Made by a program: the position numbers and the translations under genes. A stretch of DNA of 64,000 nucleotides from Bacillus infantis NRRL B-14911 (GTDB lineage: Bacteria > Bacillota > Bacilli > Bacillales > Cytobacillaceae): contig NC_022524.1 of the NCBI RefSeq assembly GCF_000473245.1, positions 4,178,501 to 4,242,500 on the forward strand, written 5' to 3'. Of the stretch, positions 7,936-15,705 are shown piece by piece. Below the pieces are notes generated by a model. That model had not been told where the DNA came from. It made no database searches and saw only the letters and a program-made list of their open reading frames with translations. Positions within the stretch are counted from its first letter, which is position 1; each line of letters opens with the position of its first letter.

Positions 7936-8997
7936 ATGCTGGATGAACAAGTAAAAAGACTGTTATTTGAAGGTACAGTCATTCCAGCCCACCCTCTTGC
8001 TCTGAACGAAGATCGGACGCTTGACGAGGATGCCCAAAGAAGGCTAACAAATTATTATATGGATTCAGGTGCCGGTGGTGTAGCAGTAGGCGTTCATACT
8101 ACCCAATTTGAAATTCGCGCCCCCCGATTTGGACTTTACGAAAGGGTTTTGCGGCTCGCTGTTGAAGAAATAGATAAAAGGAAGCAAAAAGAAGGATTTA
8201 TAAAAATTGCTGGTGTATGCGGTCACATTAATCAGGCTCTGGAAGAATCAAAAACTGCCAAAGATCTGGGATATGATATGGTCTTGCTCAGCAATGGAGG
8301 CCTCTCCGGCCTTTCTGAAGCAGAACTGCTGGAGCGTACTCAGAAAGTTGCCGAAGTTATGCCTGTTTTTGGGTTTTATCTGCAGCCATCAGTAGGCGGG
8401 AGAGCATTCAGCTATGAATTCTGGAAGGAATTTACCGAAATCCCGAACATCCATGCCATTAAAATGGCTCCCTTTAATCGCTATCAGACGCTTGACGTGG
8501 TCAGGGCAGTCTGCCATTCCTCACGAGGCAGCCAAATTGCTTTATACACAGGAAATGATGACAATATCATCAATGACCTTTTAACAGAATATGAGTTTAA
8601 CGTTAATGGGAAAATGGTTAGAAAACAGATAGTCGGCGGACTGCTTGGCCAATGGGCAGTCTGGACATATAAGGCCGTTCAAATGCTTGATGAAGTTAAG
8701 GCCGCCAGAAGCCGCCGGGAGGTTCCTTCCTCACTGCTGACACTGGGCCAGCAGCTGACTGATGCAAACGCTGCACTATTTGACAGTGCTAATGGATTTA
8801 AAGGATGCATTACAGGAATTAATGAAGTCCTGGCAAGACAGGGGCTCTTAAAAGGAAATTGGTGCCTGCTCGATAAGGAAAGGCTAAGCTCCGGCCAGTC
8901 AGAGGAAATAGATCGTGTCTGCAGGGATTATCCGCATTTAACAGATGATGATTTTGTCAGCAGAATACCGACCAGGTCCGGGAGCTACGGACAATGA
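7936..8997 (+). CDS. Dihydrodipicolinate synthase family aldolase/dehydratase
   Basis: 353 residues, somewhat longer than the usual DapA/NanA length of about 300. The ATG at 7936 has AAGGAG nine bases upstream and lies two bases after the previous stop. The TIM-barrel features visible are FEGTVIPAHPLALNEDRTLD at the N terminus, YDMVLLSNGG, and AIKMAPFNRYQTL holding the Schiff-base lysine. Members of this family cleave or dehydrate 2-keto acids (KDG, N-acetylneuraminate, 5-keto-4-deoxyglucarate). With an epimerase and a Gfo/Idh enzyme beside it, retro-aldol cleavage or dehydration of a uronate-derived keto acid is the likely role, but the exact substrate is not visible. Confidence 0.8.
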   Translation: MLDEQVKRLLFEGTVIPAHPLALNEDRTLDEDAQRRLTNYYMDSGAGGVAVGVHTTQFEIRAPRFGLYERVLRLAVEEIDKRKQKEGFIKIAGVCGHINQALEESKTAKDLGYDMVLLSNGGLSGLSEAELLERTQKVAEVMPVFGFYLQPSVGGRAFSYEFWKEFTEIPNIHAIKMAPFNRYQTLDVVRAVCHSSRGSQIALYTGNDDNIINDLLTEYEFNVNGKMVRKQIVGGLLGQWAVWTYKAVQMLDEVKAARSRREVPSSLLTLGQQLTDANAALFDSANGFKGCITGINEVLARQGLLKGNWCLLDKERLSSGQSEEIDRVCRDYPHLTDDDFVSRIPTRSGSYGQ

Positions 8998-9011
8998 CAA
9001 ATTGATCCAAA

Positions 9012-9043
9012 AGAACACTTTCCGCCCGCGGGAAGTGTTCTCC
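9012..9043 (+). terminator. Hairpin between aldolase and regulator genes
   Basis: GAACACTT at 9013-9020 pairs with AAGTGTTC at 9033-9040 with extra CC/GG pairs inside, followed by TCCTTT. The T run is short, so it may only partly stop the operon transcript before the regulator. Confidence 0.55.
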
Positions 9044-9069
9044 TTTAATTAACTCAGGAGGGCTTTGCA

Positions 9070-10413
9070 ATGAAAGATCCTATAGTAATCGGTGTAATTG
9101 GTCCCGAATGGATGAAAGAAAAAATTCTCCATTGTCTGCGGCTGTTCCCAAACTTCTATCCCGAAATCAGAACATCAAATGATATAAATGATGCCCCCGC
9201 TTTTACTAAGGAATTGACTGTCATTTCTGATGTTCTGCTGTATTCCGGCATATACCCTTATTCTATTTCAAAAAGTGAGATCCCTCCCCACCTGCCAGCT
9301 CATTTTATTCCTTTAAAGGGCTCTGGCCTCTATAAAGCCCTATACTCCCTTAAGAAAAATCTTTGCAACCTAGACTGTATTTCCTCAGATATTCTGCTCC
9401 CTCCTGAAGTTGGGCGAACAATAAAGGAACTTGGTGAAGACATTGATGTGAAGTTTTATCCCCAAGTCTTCTCATCAGAAAGAGTAATGGACCTGGCCGA
9501 TTTTCATTGGAGCCAGTATCATTCAGGCAATACTAATGCTGCTGTTACAGGTGTAAAAGCAGTGGCTGAAGAACTCGCTGGGAGGGGAGTTCCGGCAGAA
9601 TGGGTTACTCCAACAGAGGATGATATCATCGTAACGCTTGAAAGGGCACTCCTCTCAACAGAAAAGCGGAGGAACCTGGAATCCCAGATTGTCTTTGGAC
9701 TGATTCAAATAGACAGATACCATGAACTGGTAAAGCAGGCTGCTTCAGAGCACCAGATCCAGCGCCTTAATCTCCGGTTATATCGAATTTTGCTTGATTA
9801 TATTGAATTACTGGAGGGCCATCTCACCTCCCTGAATGGAAATGAATATATGTTCATCACAACGAGAGGAGCTTTCGAAAGGGTGACCAGGGGCTACAAA
9901 TGGATCCCTATCATTAAAGATGTCGGCAGGGAGCTGAAGCTGAGGCTCTCTTTAGGAGTTGGATTCGGTCTTTCCGCCAATGAAGCCGGAACCCATGCGC
10001 GGATTGCTCTTTTGCAGGCAAAAGACTATGGGGGCGAGTGCTGTTTTATTGTAAAAGAGGATCGCAGTGTTTTCGGGCCTGTCGAATTGGCCGCTCCTAT
10101 CTCCTACCCCTTGTCTGTAACTGACAGCCAGCTTCTTAAGAAGGCAGAGGAATCTGGAATGACAGCCATCTACCTGCAAAAACTTACCTCTCTCATTGAG
10201 AGAAAAAGGAATAATCAGTTTACAGCCTATGAACTAGCTTCTACGCTCGGAATCACAGCCCGAAGTGCCCATCGGATCATCTTAAAGTGGATGGATGCAG
10301 GTATCCTGGCTGTAATCGGGATGGAAAAGATTTCGGCGCGCGGAAGGCCCCGACAGGTTTATAAACTTGCAGAATCAAGAAATTCAAAGGGGGACACTAA
10401 TGCATACTCTTAA
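9070..10413 (+). CDS. Transcriptional regulator with degenerate GGDEF-like and winged-helix domains
   Basis: 447 residues; ATG at 9070 with AGGAGG nine bases upstream. Residues 1-205 are a sensor-like region of unknown family. Residues about 210-350 look like a GGDEF/GTP-cyclohydrolase III-type fold: IVFGLIQIDRYHELV, then LNGNEYMFITTRGA where GGDEF would be, then SLGVGFG and ALLQAKDYGG. Residues about 375-435 form a winged helix (FTAYELASTLGITARSAHRI, then a GRPRQVYKL wing). The mix suggests a ligand- or nucleotide-sensing DNA-binding protein controlling this operon. Its end overlaps the next start by 14 bases. The family assignment is by pattern only. Confidence 0.6.
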   Translation: MKDPIVIGVIGPEWMKEKILHCLRLFPNFYPEIRTSNDINDAPAFTKELTVISDVLLYSGIYPYSISKSEIPPHLPAHFIPLKGSGLYKALYSLKKNLCNLDCISSDILLPPEVGRTIKELGEDIDVKFYPQVFSSERVMDLADFHWSQYHSGNTNAAVTGVKAVAEELAGRGVPAEWVTPTEDDIIVTLERALLSTEKRRNLESQIVFGLIQIDRYHELVKQAASEHQIQRLNLRLYRILLDYIELLEGHLTSLNGNEYMFITTRGAFERVTRGYKWIPIIKDVGRELKLRLSLGVGFGLSANEAGTHARIALLQAKDYGGECCFIVKEDRSVFGPVELAAPISYPLSVTDSQLLKKAEESGMTAIYLQKLTSLIERKRNNQFTAYELASTLGITARSAHRIILKWMDAGILAVIGMEKISARGRPRQVYKLAESRNSKGDTNAYS

Positions 10414-11293
10414 AATTGGTATGATTGGCTTAGACACATCGCATTGCCTTGAATTTACAAAACTCCTAAATGACTCCCGCCATCCTTACCATGTTAAAGG
10501 GGGTAAGGTCTACTCTGCCTTTCCCTATTATTCTGAGGATCTGGAAATAAGTCGCAGCAGGGTGGCGGGGTTTAAAGAGACTTTGGAAAAAGATTATAAT
10601 GTTATTATGACTGATTCTATTCAGGAAACAGCTGCTTCCTGCAATGCCATTATGCTGACTGCAGTAGACGGCAGAAAGCATCTATCCTTATTCAAAGAGC
10701 TTCTTCCCTATAGGCTTCCTGTCTTCATTGACAAGCCAATGGCCGTTTCGCCAGCTGAGGCCGAAGAGATTTACAATTTGGCACAAGATTATGGAGTACC
10801 GATCATGAGCTCCTCCTCATTAAGGTTTGCTGAATCCTTTGACCTTTTTCTCAAACAGCATAAACAATCCATAACCGGAGCCTATTTCCATGGGCCTCTT
10901 CCCTTGCTGGAGCAAATGCCCGGTTATTACTGGTATGGCATCCATATGGCAGAAATGGCCATAGCAGCATTGGGGCCAGGGCTCAAAGAAGCACTCGTTC
11001 GCCAGCATGATGAATATGAATTTGCTCTTTCCCAATGGGAAGATGGGCGAATTGTTTCCTTCAGGGGAGACTATGAGTGGCACTCCCGCTTCGGGGTCAT
11101 ACTCCATACAGGGGAAGGAGCTGTTCCCCTTGACTTATTAAGTGATAACAAACCTTTTTATGCCTGTCTTCTGGATGAAGTCATACGTTTTTTTGAGACT
11201 GGAATAAGCCCTGTTCCATGGGTGGAAACGCGTGAAGTGATTCGATTAGTAGACATGCTTACCAAGGAACGGATAAAAAGCAAATTGATATGA
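10400..11293 (+). CDS. Gfo/Idh/MocA family oxidoreductase
   Basis: 297 residues from the ATG at 10400, placed behind AAAGGGGG. The N-terminal dinucleotide fold reads LKIGMIGLDTSHCLEF, a variant in which the usual glycine-rich loop is GLDTSH. FIDKPMA matches the E/DKP catalytic-lysine motif and YYWYGIHMAEM holds the conserved histidine. These enzymes oxidise or reduce sugars, inositols and sugar acids with NAD(P). It is the last gene of the plus-strand operon and ends before a strong terminator. The loop change suggests an unusual cofactor or substrate. Confidence 0.75.
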   Translation: MHTLKIGMIGLDTSHCLEFTKLLNDSRHPYHVKGGKVYSAFPYYSEDLEISRSRVAGFKETLEKDYNVIMTDSIQETAASCNAIMLTAVDGRKHLSLFKELLPYRLPVFIDKPMAVSPAEAEEIYNLAQDYGVPIMSSSSLRFAESFDLFLKQHKQSITGAYFHGPLPLLEQMPGYYWYGIHMAEMAIAALGPGLKEALVRQHDEYEFALSQWEDGRIVSFRGDYEWHSRFGVILHTGEGAVPLDLLSDNKPFYACLLDEVIRFFETGISPVPWVETREVIRLVDMLTKERIKSKLI

Positions 11294-11321
11294 ACCTGGA
11301 GCAGACGGAGTAAACTAAACC

Positions 11322-11355
11322 AAAGGCCTTTTCCTCAGCGGAAAAGGCCTTTATC
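11322..11355. terminator. Strong bidirectional terminator
   Basis: Perfect 13-bp stem AAAGGCCTTTTCC with GGAAAAGGCCTTT, five-base loop. It separates the plus-strand operon from the convergent ABC-transporter operon. Confidence 0.92.
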
Positions 11356-11376
11356 TTTATTTAACGTTTGTTTCTT

Positions 11377-12972
11377 TTACTTCCACTGCCTGTCTCCGTA
11401 CCCTTTATCTTGTATTCCTTTGTTAACCTCCTGGATAATGGCCTCTCCACCTCTATTAAGATATTCTTCAACCATCTTATCCCAGTCGCCTACAGGCTTC
11501 TGTCCGGCTATCATCTTGGCTTGGTCGTTCATAAGGAACTGCATCAGATCTGCCCCTTTTTCCTGCTGTGTTTGTGAGATGATACCATGGATGGGATTAA
11601 CATACATCTGCCCTGATTCAAACATATCCTGAAGCGAATCGACCAGCCCTTTCATTTCCGTCATGCTGTAATCATCGGCATAGCTGATATCTGCATCAGC
11701 AGGAACATGCTCACGATTATCAAGGAAATAGGTGGAAGGCGCCAGTCCATCAGAAGAGAAATTCTCGACACGTACCGGTGCATTGTTTTCCATATTATAT
11801 CCTGTACCTTCCTTCCCCCACATCCAGTCAAAATCTTGATTTCCAGGCGTTTTTTGATCTAATGGGAAAAACTTTTTCCCTGCGTCCACCATCTCAAGGG
11901 TACGGTGAATTTTCCCTTCAACTTCGTCAAGTTTGGCGTTTAATGCAAGGATCCCGGAGTATCCTGATCCCATTGTAAATCCTTTGGAGCCGTCTGGCGC
12001 TTCGAATGGCGGCACGGCAACAAACTCAGCATCAGGATGAATCTTCAGCAGCCCTGCCATATAATCCTCACTCATTCCTGCTACGCCGCCAACAAAAATG
12101 CCTGCTTTTCCTGAATAGAATTCATTATTGGTATCAGCCCAATTCAGCACAGCAAAATCCTTGGTCATCGCATTTTCATCATAAAGATTTGCAAAAAACT
12201 GGATCAATTCTTTACGTCCATCCGAAATCATGCCGGGAATGAAATCTCCATCTTCATTCTGATGATACCAGGCATCAAAATCCCAGTAAGTACCCATATT
12301 GAAGTTAGGATTGATATTTTCACCAATCGCCAGGCCATACGTATCGTCTTTTCCATTTTTGTCAGGATCCTCTTTAGTGAAAGCGATTGCAACTTTTTCT
12401 AACTCTTCATAGCTCTTTGGCATCTCCAGACCCAGGTTATCCAGCCAGTCTTTTCGGATAATCGGGGTGAGTGGATATGGATTCGAGTATCGCGGAATTC
12501 CATATATATTTCCATTCACTTTGAAGGAATCATATACATGGTCAGGAATTTTAGACAATGTTTCAAATTTCTCCAGATAGTCATCCAGCGGAAGGAATGC
12601 TCCTTCGTTTGCCCACTGATAAAACCTTGTATCATCAGCAGGAAAACCAACCATATCCGGCATACTGCCAGAAGCAACGATGGCAGAAGACTTTTCCGCG
12701 TAGTCACCCTGCGGGATAATTTCCGGCTTGTAATCAACATTAAAACGCTCGTTGATCATGTCGAGACCAGGGCTTGATGCAGGAGGCGGATCCCCAAAAC
12801 GAAAGGTCATCCCTGTAATGGTATATTTCTTACTATGGTCGAATGGATCGGAGGAACTTTTATCCTTTTCTTTATCTGTATCCTCTCCTTTCGTTTCTTC
12901 CGAAGTACAGGCAATCAGCCCGAAGCTAAGAATAAGAACTAAAAAACTGATCAAAAGATTTTTCCCTCTCAA
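11377..12972 (-). CDS. Sugar ABC transporter solute-binding lipoprotein (LplA/YtcQ type)
   Basis: 531 residues from a TTG start at 12972 preceded by GGAGGGG; an upstream in-frame ATG has no ribosome site and would place a lysine-rich leader before the signal. The signal ends in the lipobox LIAC followed by an acidic/serine linker, so it is anchored outside the membrane. The length and the KDWLDNLGLEMPKSYEEL region fit family 1 oligosaccharide-binding proteins of the LplA/YtcQ group. It is the third gene after two permeases; as usual for this group no ATPase is encoded, so a shared MsmX-type ATPase is expected. Its cargo is likely an oligosaccharide from the uronide polymer. Confidence 0.9.
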   Translation of the reverse strand: MRGKNLLISFLVLILSFGLIACTSEETKGEDTDKEKDKSSSDPFDHSKKYTITGMTFRFGDPPPASSPGLDMINERFNVDYKPEIIPQGDYAEKSSAIVASGSMPDMVGFPADDTRFYQWANEGAFLPLDDYLEKFETLSKIPDHVYDSFKVNGNIYGIPRYSNPYPLTPIIRKDWLDNLGLEMPKSYEELEKVAIAFTKEDPDKNGKDDTYGLAIGENINPNFNMGTYWDFDAWYHQNEDGDFIPGMISDGRKELIQFFANLYDENAMTKDFAVLNWADTNNEFYSGKAGIFVGGVAGMSEDYMAGLLKIHPDAEFVAVPPFEAPDGSKGFTMGSGYSGILALNAKLDEVEGKIHRTLEMVDAGKKFFPLDQKTPGNQDFDWMWGKEGTGYNMENNAPVRVENFSSDGLAPSTYFLDNREHVPADADISYADDYSMTEMKGLVDSLQDMFESGQMYVNPIHGIISQTQQEKGADLMQFLMNDQAKMIAGQKPVGDWDKMVEEYLNRGGEAIIQEVNKGIQDKGYGDRQWK

Positions 12973-13021
12973 ATTAACCCCTCCAGTTTTCTTTTTTTTC
13001 GCCAATTGCCTATTATCTGAA

Positions 13022-13894
13022 TTAGCCTTTTACAGAGCCAAGCATCACTCCTTTAGCAAAATGTTTCTGCAGGAACGGGTAGACAATGAGTATAGGAATA
13101 GTAGCTAATAAAATAGCTGCCATCTGTACCGTTTCGGGAGGGGGCAATGATTCCATCATTTCGTGCGCCCCAAGTGCAGCATTAGGTTCATTTACAATTA
13201 CGATCTGCCTTAAGATTACCTGTATCGGCCACTTAGCTGGATCACTTAAATATAGAACTCCTGTAAAATAGCTGTTCCAGTGGCTGACTGCGTAGAAAAG
13301 CCCAAATGCTGCCAGCGCCGGCTTGGATAAGGGCAATATAATCTTAGTGAAAATCTGAAGATCATTAGCGCCATCAATAATCGCTGCTTCTGTCAGTTCC
13401 TCGGGTATCCCCTGGAAGAACTGCCTCATAATAATTAAATTGAAAGGACTGATGGCTACAGGGATAATCAGTGCCCAGAGAGTATTCAATAGCCCTGTTG
13501 CTTTTACGATCATATAGGTCGGTATCATTCCTGCTGAGAACAGCATCGTAAAAAGAACTAGGAATAGAATCATCCGCTGGCCATGAATCTTTCTGGTAAG
13601 GGCGTAGGCCATCGTAGAGGTGAAGAAAAGATTGATAAATGTGCCTATGACCGTTATATATATAGTGACAAAAAGCGAGCGGATGAATTGGTCGGAGCCG
13701 AGAATATATTCGTAGGCATCTGTCACCCATTCCTTTGGCCATAGAAGCAAATCATTCTCCAGAAAATCACTAAGGCTGGAAAATGAGACTGCAAATATAT
13801 ATATAAATGGAAATATCATCGTAGCAGCTATAAATATCAGCAGTATACTGTTCGCACTGTCAAATATTTTATCCCCGGCAGAAGACTTGAACAA
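13022..13894 (-). CDS. Sugar ABC transporter permease (LplC/YtcP type)
   Basis: 290 residues with six membrane helices. The EAA loop EELTEAAIIDGANDLQIF, where the permease docks to the ATPase, is intact. The C terminus ends FAKGVMLGSVKG, a hallmark of the LplC/YtcP group. It lies 21 bases after the partner permease and 49 bases before the binding-protein gene, completing the membrane part of an oligosaccharide importer. Confidence 0.92.
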   Translation of the reverse strand: MFKSSAGDKIFDSANSILLIFIAATMIFPFIYIFAVSFSSLSDFLENDLLLWPKEWVTDAYEYILGSDQFIRSLFVTIYITVIGTFINLFFTSTMAYALTRKIHGQRMILFLVLFTMLFSAGMIPTYMIVKATGLLNTLWALIIPVAISPFNLIIMRQFFQGIPEELTEAAIIDGANDLQIFTKIILPLSKPALAAFGLFYAVSHWNSYFTGVLYLSDPAKWPIQVILRQIVIVNEPNAALGAHEMMESLPPPETVQMAAILLATIPILIVYPFLQKHFAKGVMLGSVKG

Positions 13895-13915
13895 AGGCTA
13901 CTCCTCCAATCTGAT

Positions 13916-14893
13916 TTAATATAGACCCTCTTCGCCAAATCGTTTCGCCAGCCGATTGGCCAGAACAACCAGCACTAGGCCGACAATTCCTTTAAACAAA
14001 CCGACAGCTGTGGCAAAGCTGTAATTGGCCTGCTGAATGCCTTTAAAATAAACAAACGTATCGAGTACATTTCCGGATTCCATATTGAACGGATTGAGCA
14101 TAAGGAAAATTTGTTCAAAACCGCTGTCCATAACAGTCCCCAGACGAAGAATCAGAAGTATAATGATTGTACTCTTCAAAGCGGGGAGTGTTATATGCCA
14201 TATCTGCCTCCATCTGCTGGCACCATCCATAACAGCTGCTTCGTATAAATGGGGGCTTATTCCCGATAGGGCAGCCAAAAAGATGATCGTTCCCCATCCG
14301 GATTCTTTCCAGATTATTTGCAGTACTATGAGAGGCTTGAACCAGCCGGGATCTGTAAGAAAAGGGATTGCCTCCATTCCAAACGCCCCAGACAGGAAAT
14401 TGTTCACCAGCCCTTCACTCCGCAAGAAGATGACAGTGATCCCGATGACTACAACCCACGATAAAAAGTGAGGAAGATATACTATGGACTGCAGAAATCT
14501 TTTAAAAAACTGATTCCTCAATTCGTTAAGCATCAGTGCCAGAATGATGGAAATAGGAAAAGCAAAAATGATCTGCAGCATAGATATTTGCAGGGTGTTC
14601 CAGATGACCCTGATAACCTCTTTATCTTCGAAAATAAGATAGAAGTATTTTAACCCGGCCCACGGGCTATCGGCAAAGCCTCTGAAAGGGCTGTAGTCTT
14701 TAAAAGCCAGCAGCAGTCCTGCCATAGGTATGTAGCGGTAAACTAAAAAGAACAGAATTCCCGGCATGATCAAAAGGATCAGATATCGATCATTCCACAT
14801 CTTTCTTTTTGTTCTGCCCCATCTGCTATTTGCAATAGTCTTTTCTTTTGCAGAAGGTGAGGAACCTTTGATCGGCTTTTGCTCTAATTCCAT
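13916..14893 (-). CDS. Sugar ABC transporter permease (LplB/YteP type)
   Basis: 325 residues, with a cytosolic N-terminal tail of about 35 residues and six membrane helices; the EAA loop reads PHLYEAAVMDGASRWRQIW. The RYIPMAGLLLAFKDYSP segment is typical of the LplB/YteP group. The ATG has GGAGG eight bases upstream. It is the first gene of the transporter unit and follows a two-box operator at 14934-14956, so it is likely controlled by the same regulator as the genes at 25503 and 28523. Confidence 0.92.
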   Translation of the reverse strand: MELEQKPIKGSSPSAKEKTIANSRWGRTKRKMWNDRYLILLIMPGILFFLVYRYIPMAGLLLAFKDYSPFRGFADSPWAGLKYFYLIFEDKEVIRVIWNTLQISMLQIIFAFPISIILALMLNELRNQFFKRFLQSIVYLPHFLSWVVVIGITVIFLRSEGLVNNFLSGAFGMEAIPFLTDPGWFKPLIVLQIIWKESGWGTIIFLAALSGISPHLYEAAVMDGASRWRQIWHITLPALKSTIIILLILRLGTVMDSGFEQIFLMLNPFNMESGNVLDTFVYFKGIQQANYSFATAVGLFKGIVGLVLVVLANRLAKRFGEEGLY

Positions 14894-14933
14894 TGCCTGG
14901 GCCTCCTTTCATTTACTATTCAGCCTGTTTCTA

Positions 14934-14956
14934 ATACATGTATACGACATGTATTT
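14934..14956 (-). promoter_or_regulatory. Two-box operator upstream of the ABC transporter
   Basis: ATACATGTAT followed by three bases and ACATGTAT. The same boxes with identical spacing occur at 25528 and 28588, each directly upstream of a minus-strand unit of the polysaccharide locus. Likely site for the GntR-SBP fusion regulator encoded at 18050. Confidence 0.65.
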
Positions 14957-15001
14957 ATAAAGTAACAATAATACAAATTTTAAGAAAATTCAATATATAT
15001 T

Positions 15002-15637
15002 TTAAGCTTTTATATCTTCTTCCTTTCTTTCAATCTGTTCAAAGAGACGGCTTGATAGAATCATTAGAGGCATTGCAATTAAGGTGCCTCCGAAAAATGG
15101 CAGCAGGCCTGGTACTTTAATCATTAAATAATAGGGGAAATAAAATCCTAAAGCCATAACAACTGAATATAAAGGGTGTGAAAGTGCAATCAGGACAGCA
15201 TTCTTCACATATTGTAATAAGCGCAGTTCATACTGGACATACATAGGGAAGGCAAATAGAAAAGCAGCAAGGTATACAGCTCCAAGAATAAAGAAGAAAA
15301 ACGAAAAAAGGGTGCCCCATAAAGAAGGGATACTTCGAAAGAACTGAAGGTCTACATACAAGATCACACCGATTACTCCCCAGAGCAAGCCATACAGATT
15401 AGCTTTTAAAAACTCTTTTCTGTATTGCTCTTTGAATAAAGCATATGTCCCTTTTTCCAGTTCTCCTCCATGCTGCCATTTCCGCATTACTGAAAACATG
15501 GCTGCAGTAGAAGGAAATACCCCGGCGATAATACCCCCCGCAAGAATACCTGCAAGCCAGAGTATATTCAGCCAAGCCAGTTTCATGGTCTGGTCCCCCA
15601 ATCGATATATTGCACCTTTCCATCCAGTCAGTTCCAT
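15002..15637 (-). CDS. yesL: YesL/DUF624 family membrane protein
   Basis: 211 residues with about five membrane helices; it begins MELTGWKGAIYRLGDQTMKL and has FPSTAAMFSVMRKW after helix 2, typical of the YesL (DUF624) family. In B. subtilis yesL sits beside a rhamnogalacturonan ABC transporter, and homologues routinely accompany LplABC-type importers. Function is unknown but transport-related by association. The ATG has GGGAG at a normal distance. It ends the long transcript that starts at 25503; the transporter operon downstream has its own operator. Confidence 0.85.
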   Translation of the reverse strand: MELTGWKGAIYRLGDQTMKLAWLNILWLAGILAGGIIAGVFPSTAAMFSVMRKWQHGGELEKGTYALFKEQYRKEFLKANLYGLLWGVIGVILYVDLQFFRSIPSLWGTLFSFFFFILGAVYLAAFLFAFPMYVQYELRLLQYVKNAVLIALSHPLYSVVMALGFYFPYYLMIKVPGLLPFFGGTLIAMPLMILSSRLFEQIERKEEDIKA

Positions 15638-15705
15638 GTTATTAACTCCCTTTTAAATACGCGCGAATAAACAATTCTGACTATTCAATCTTACACTAGC
15701 CTTGT

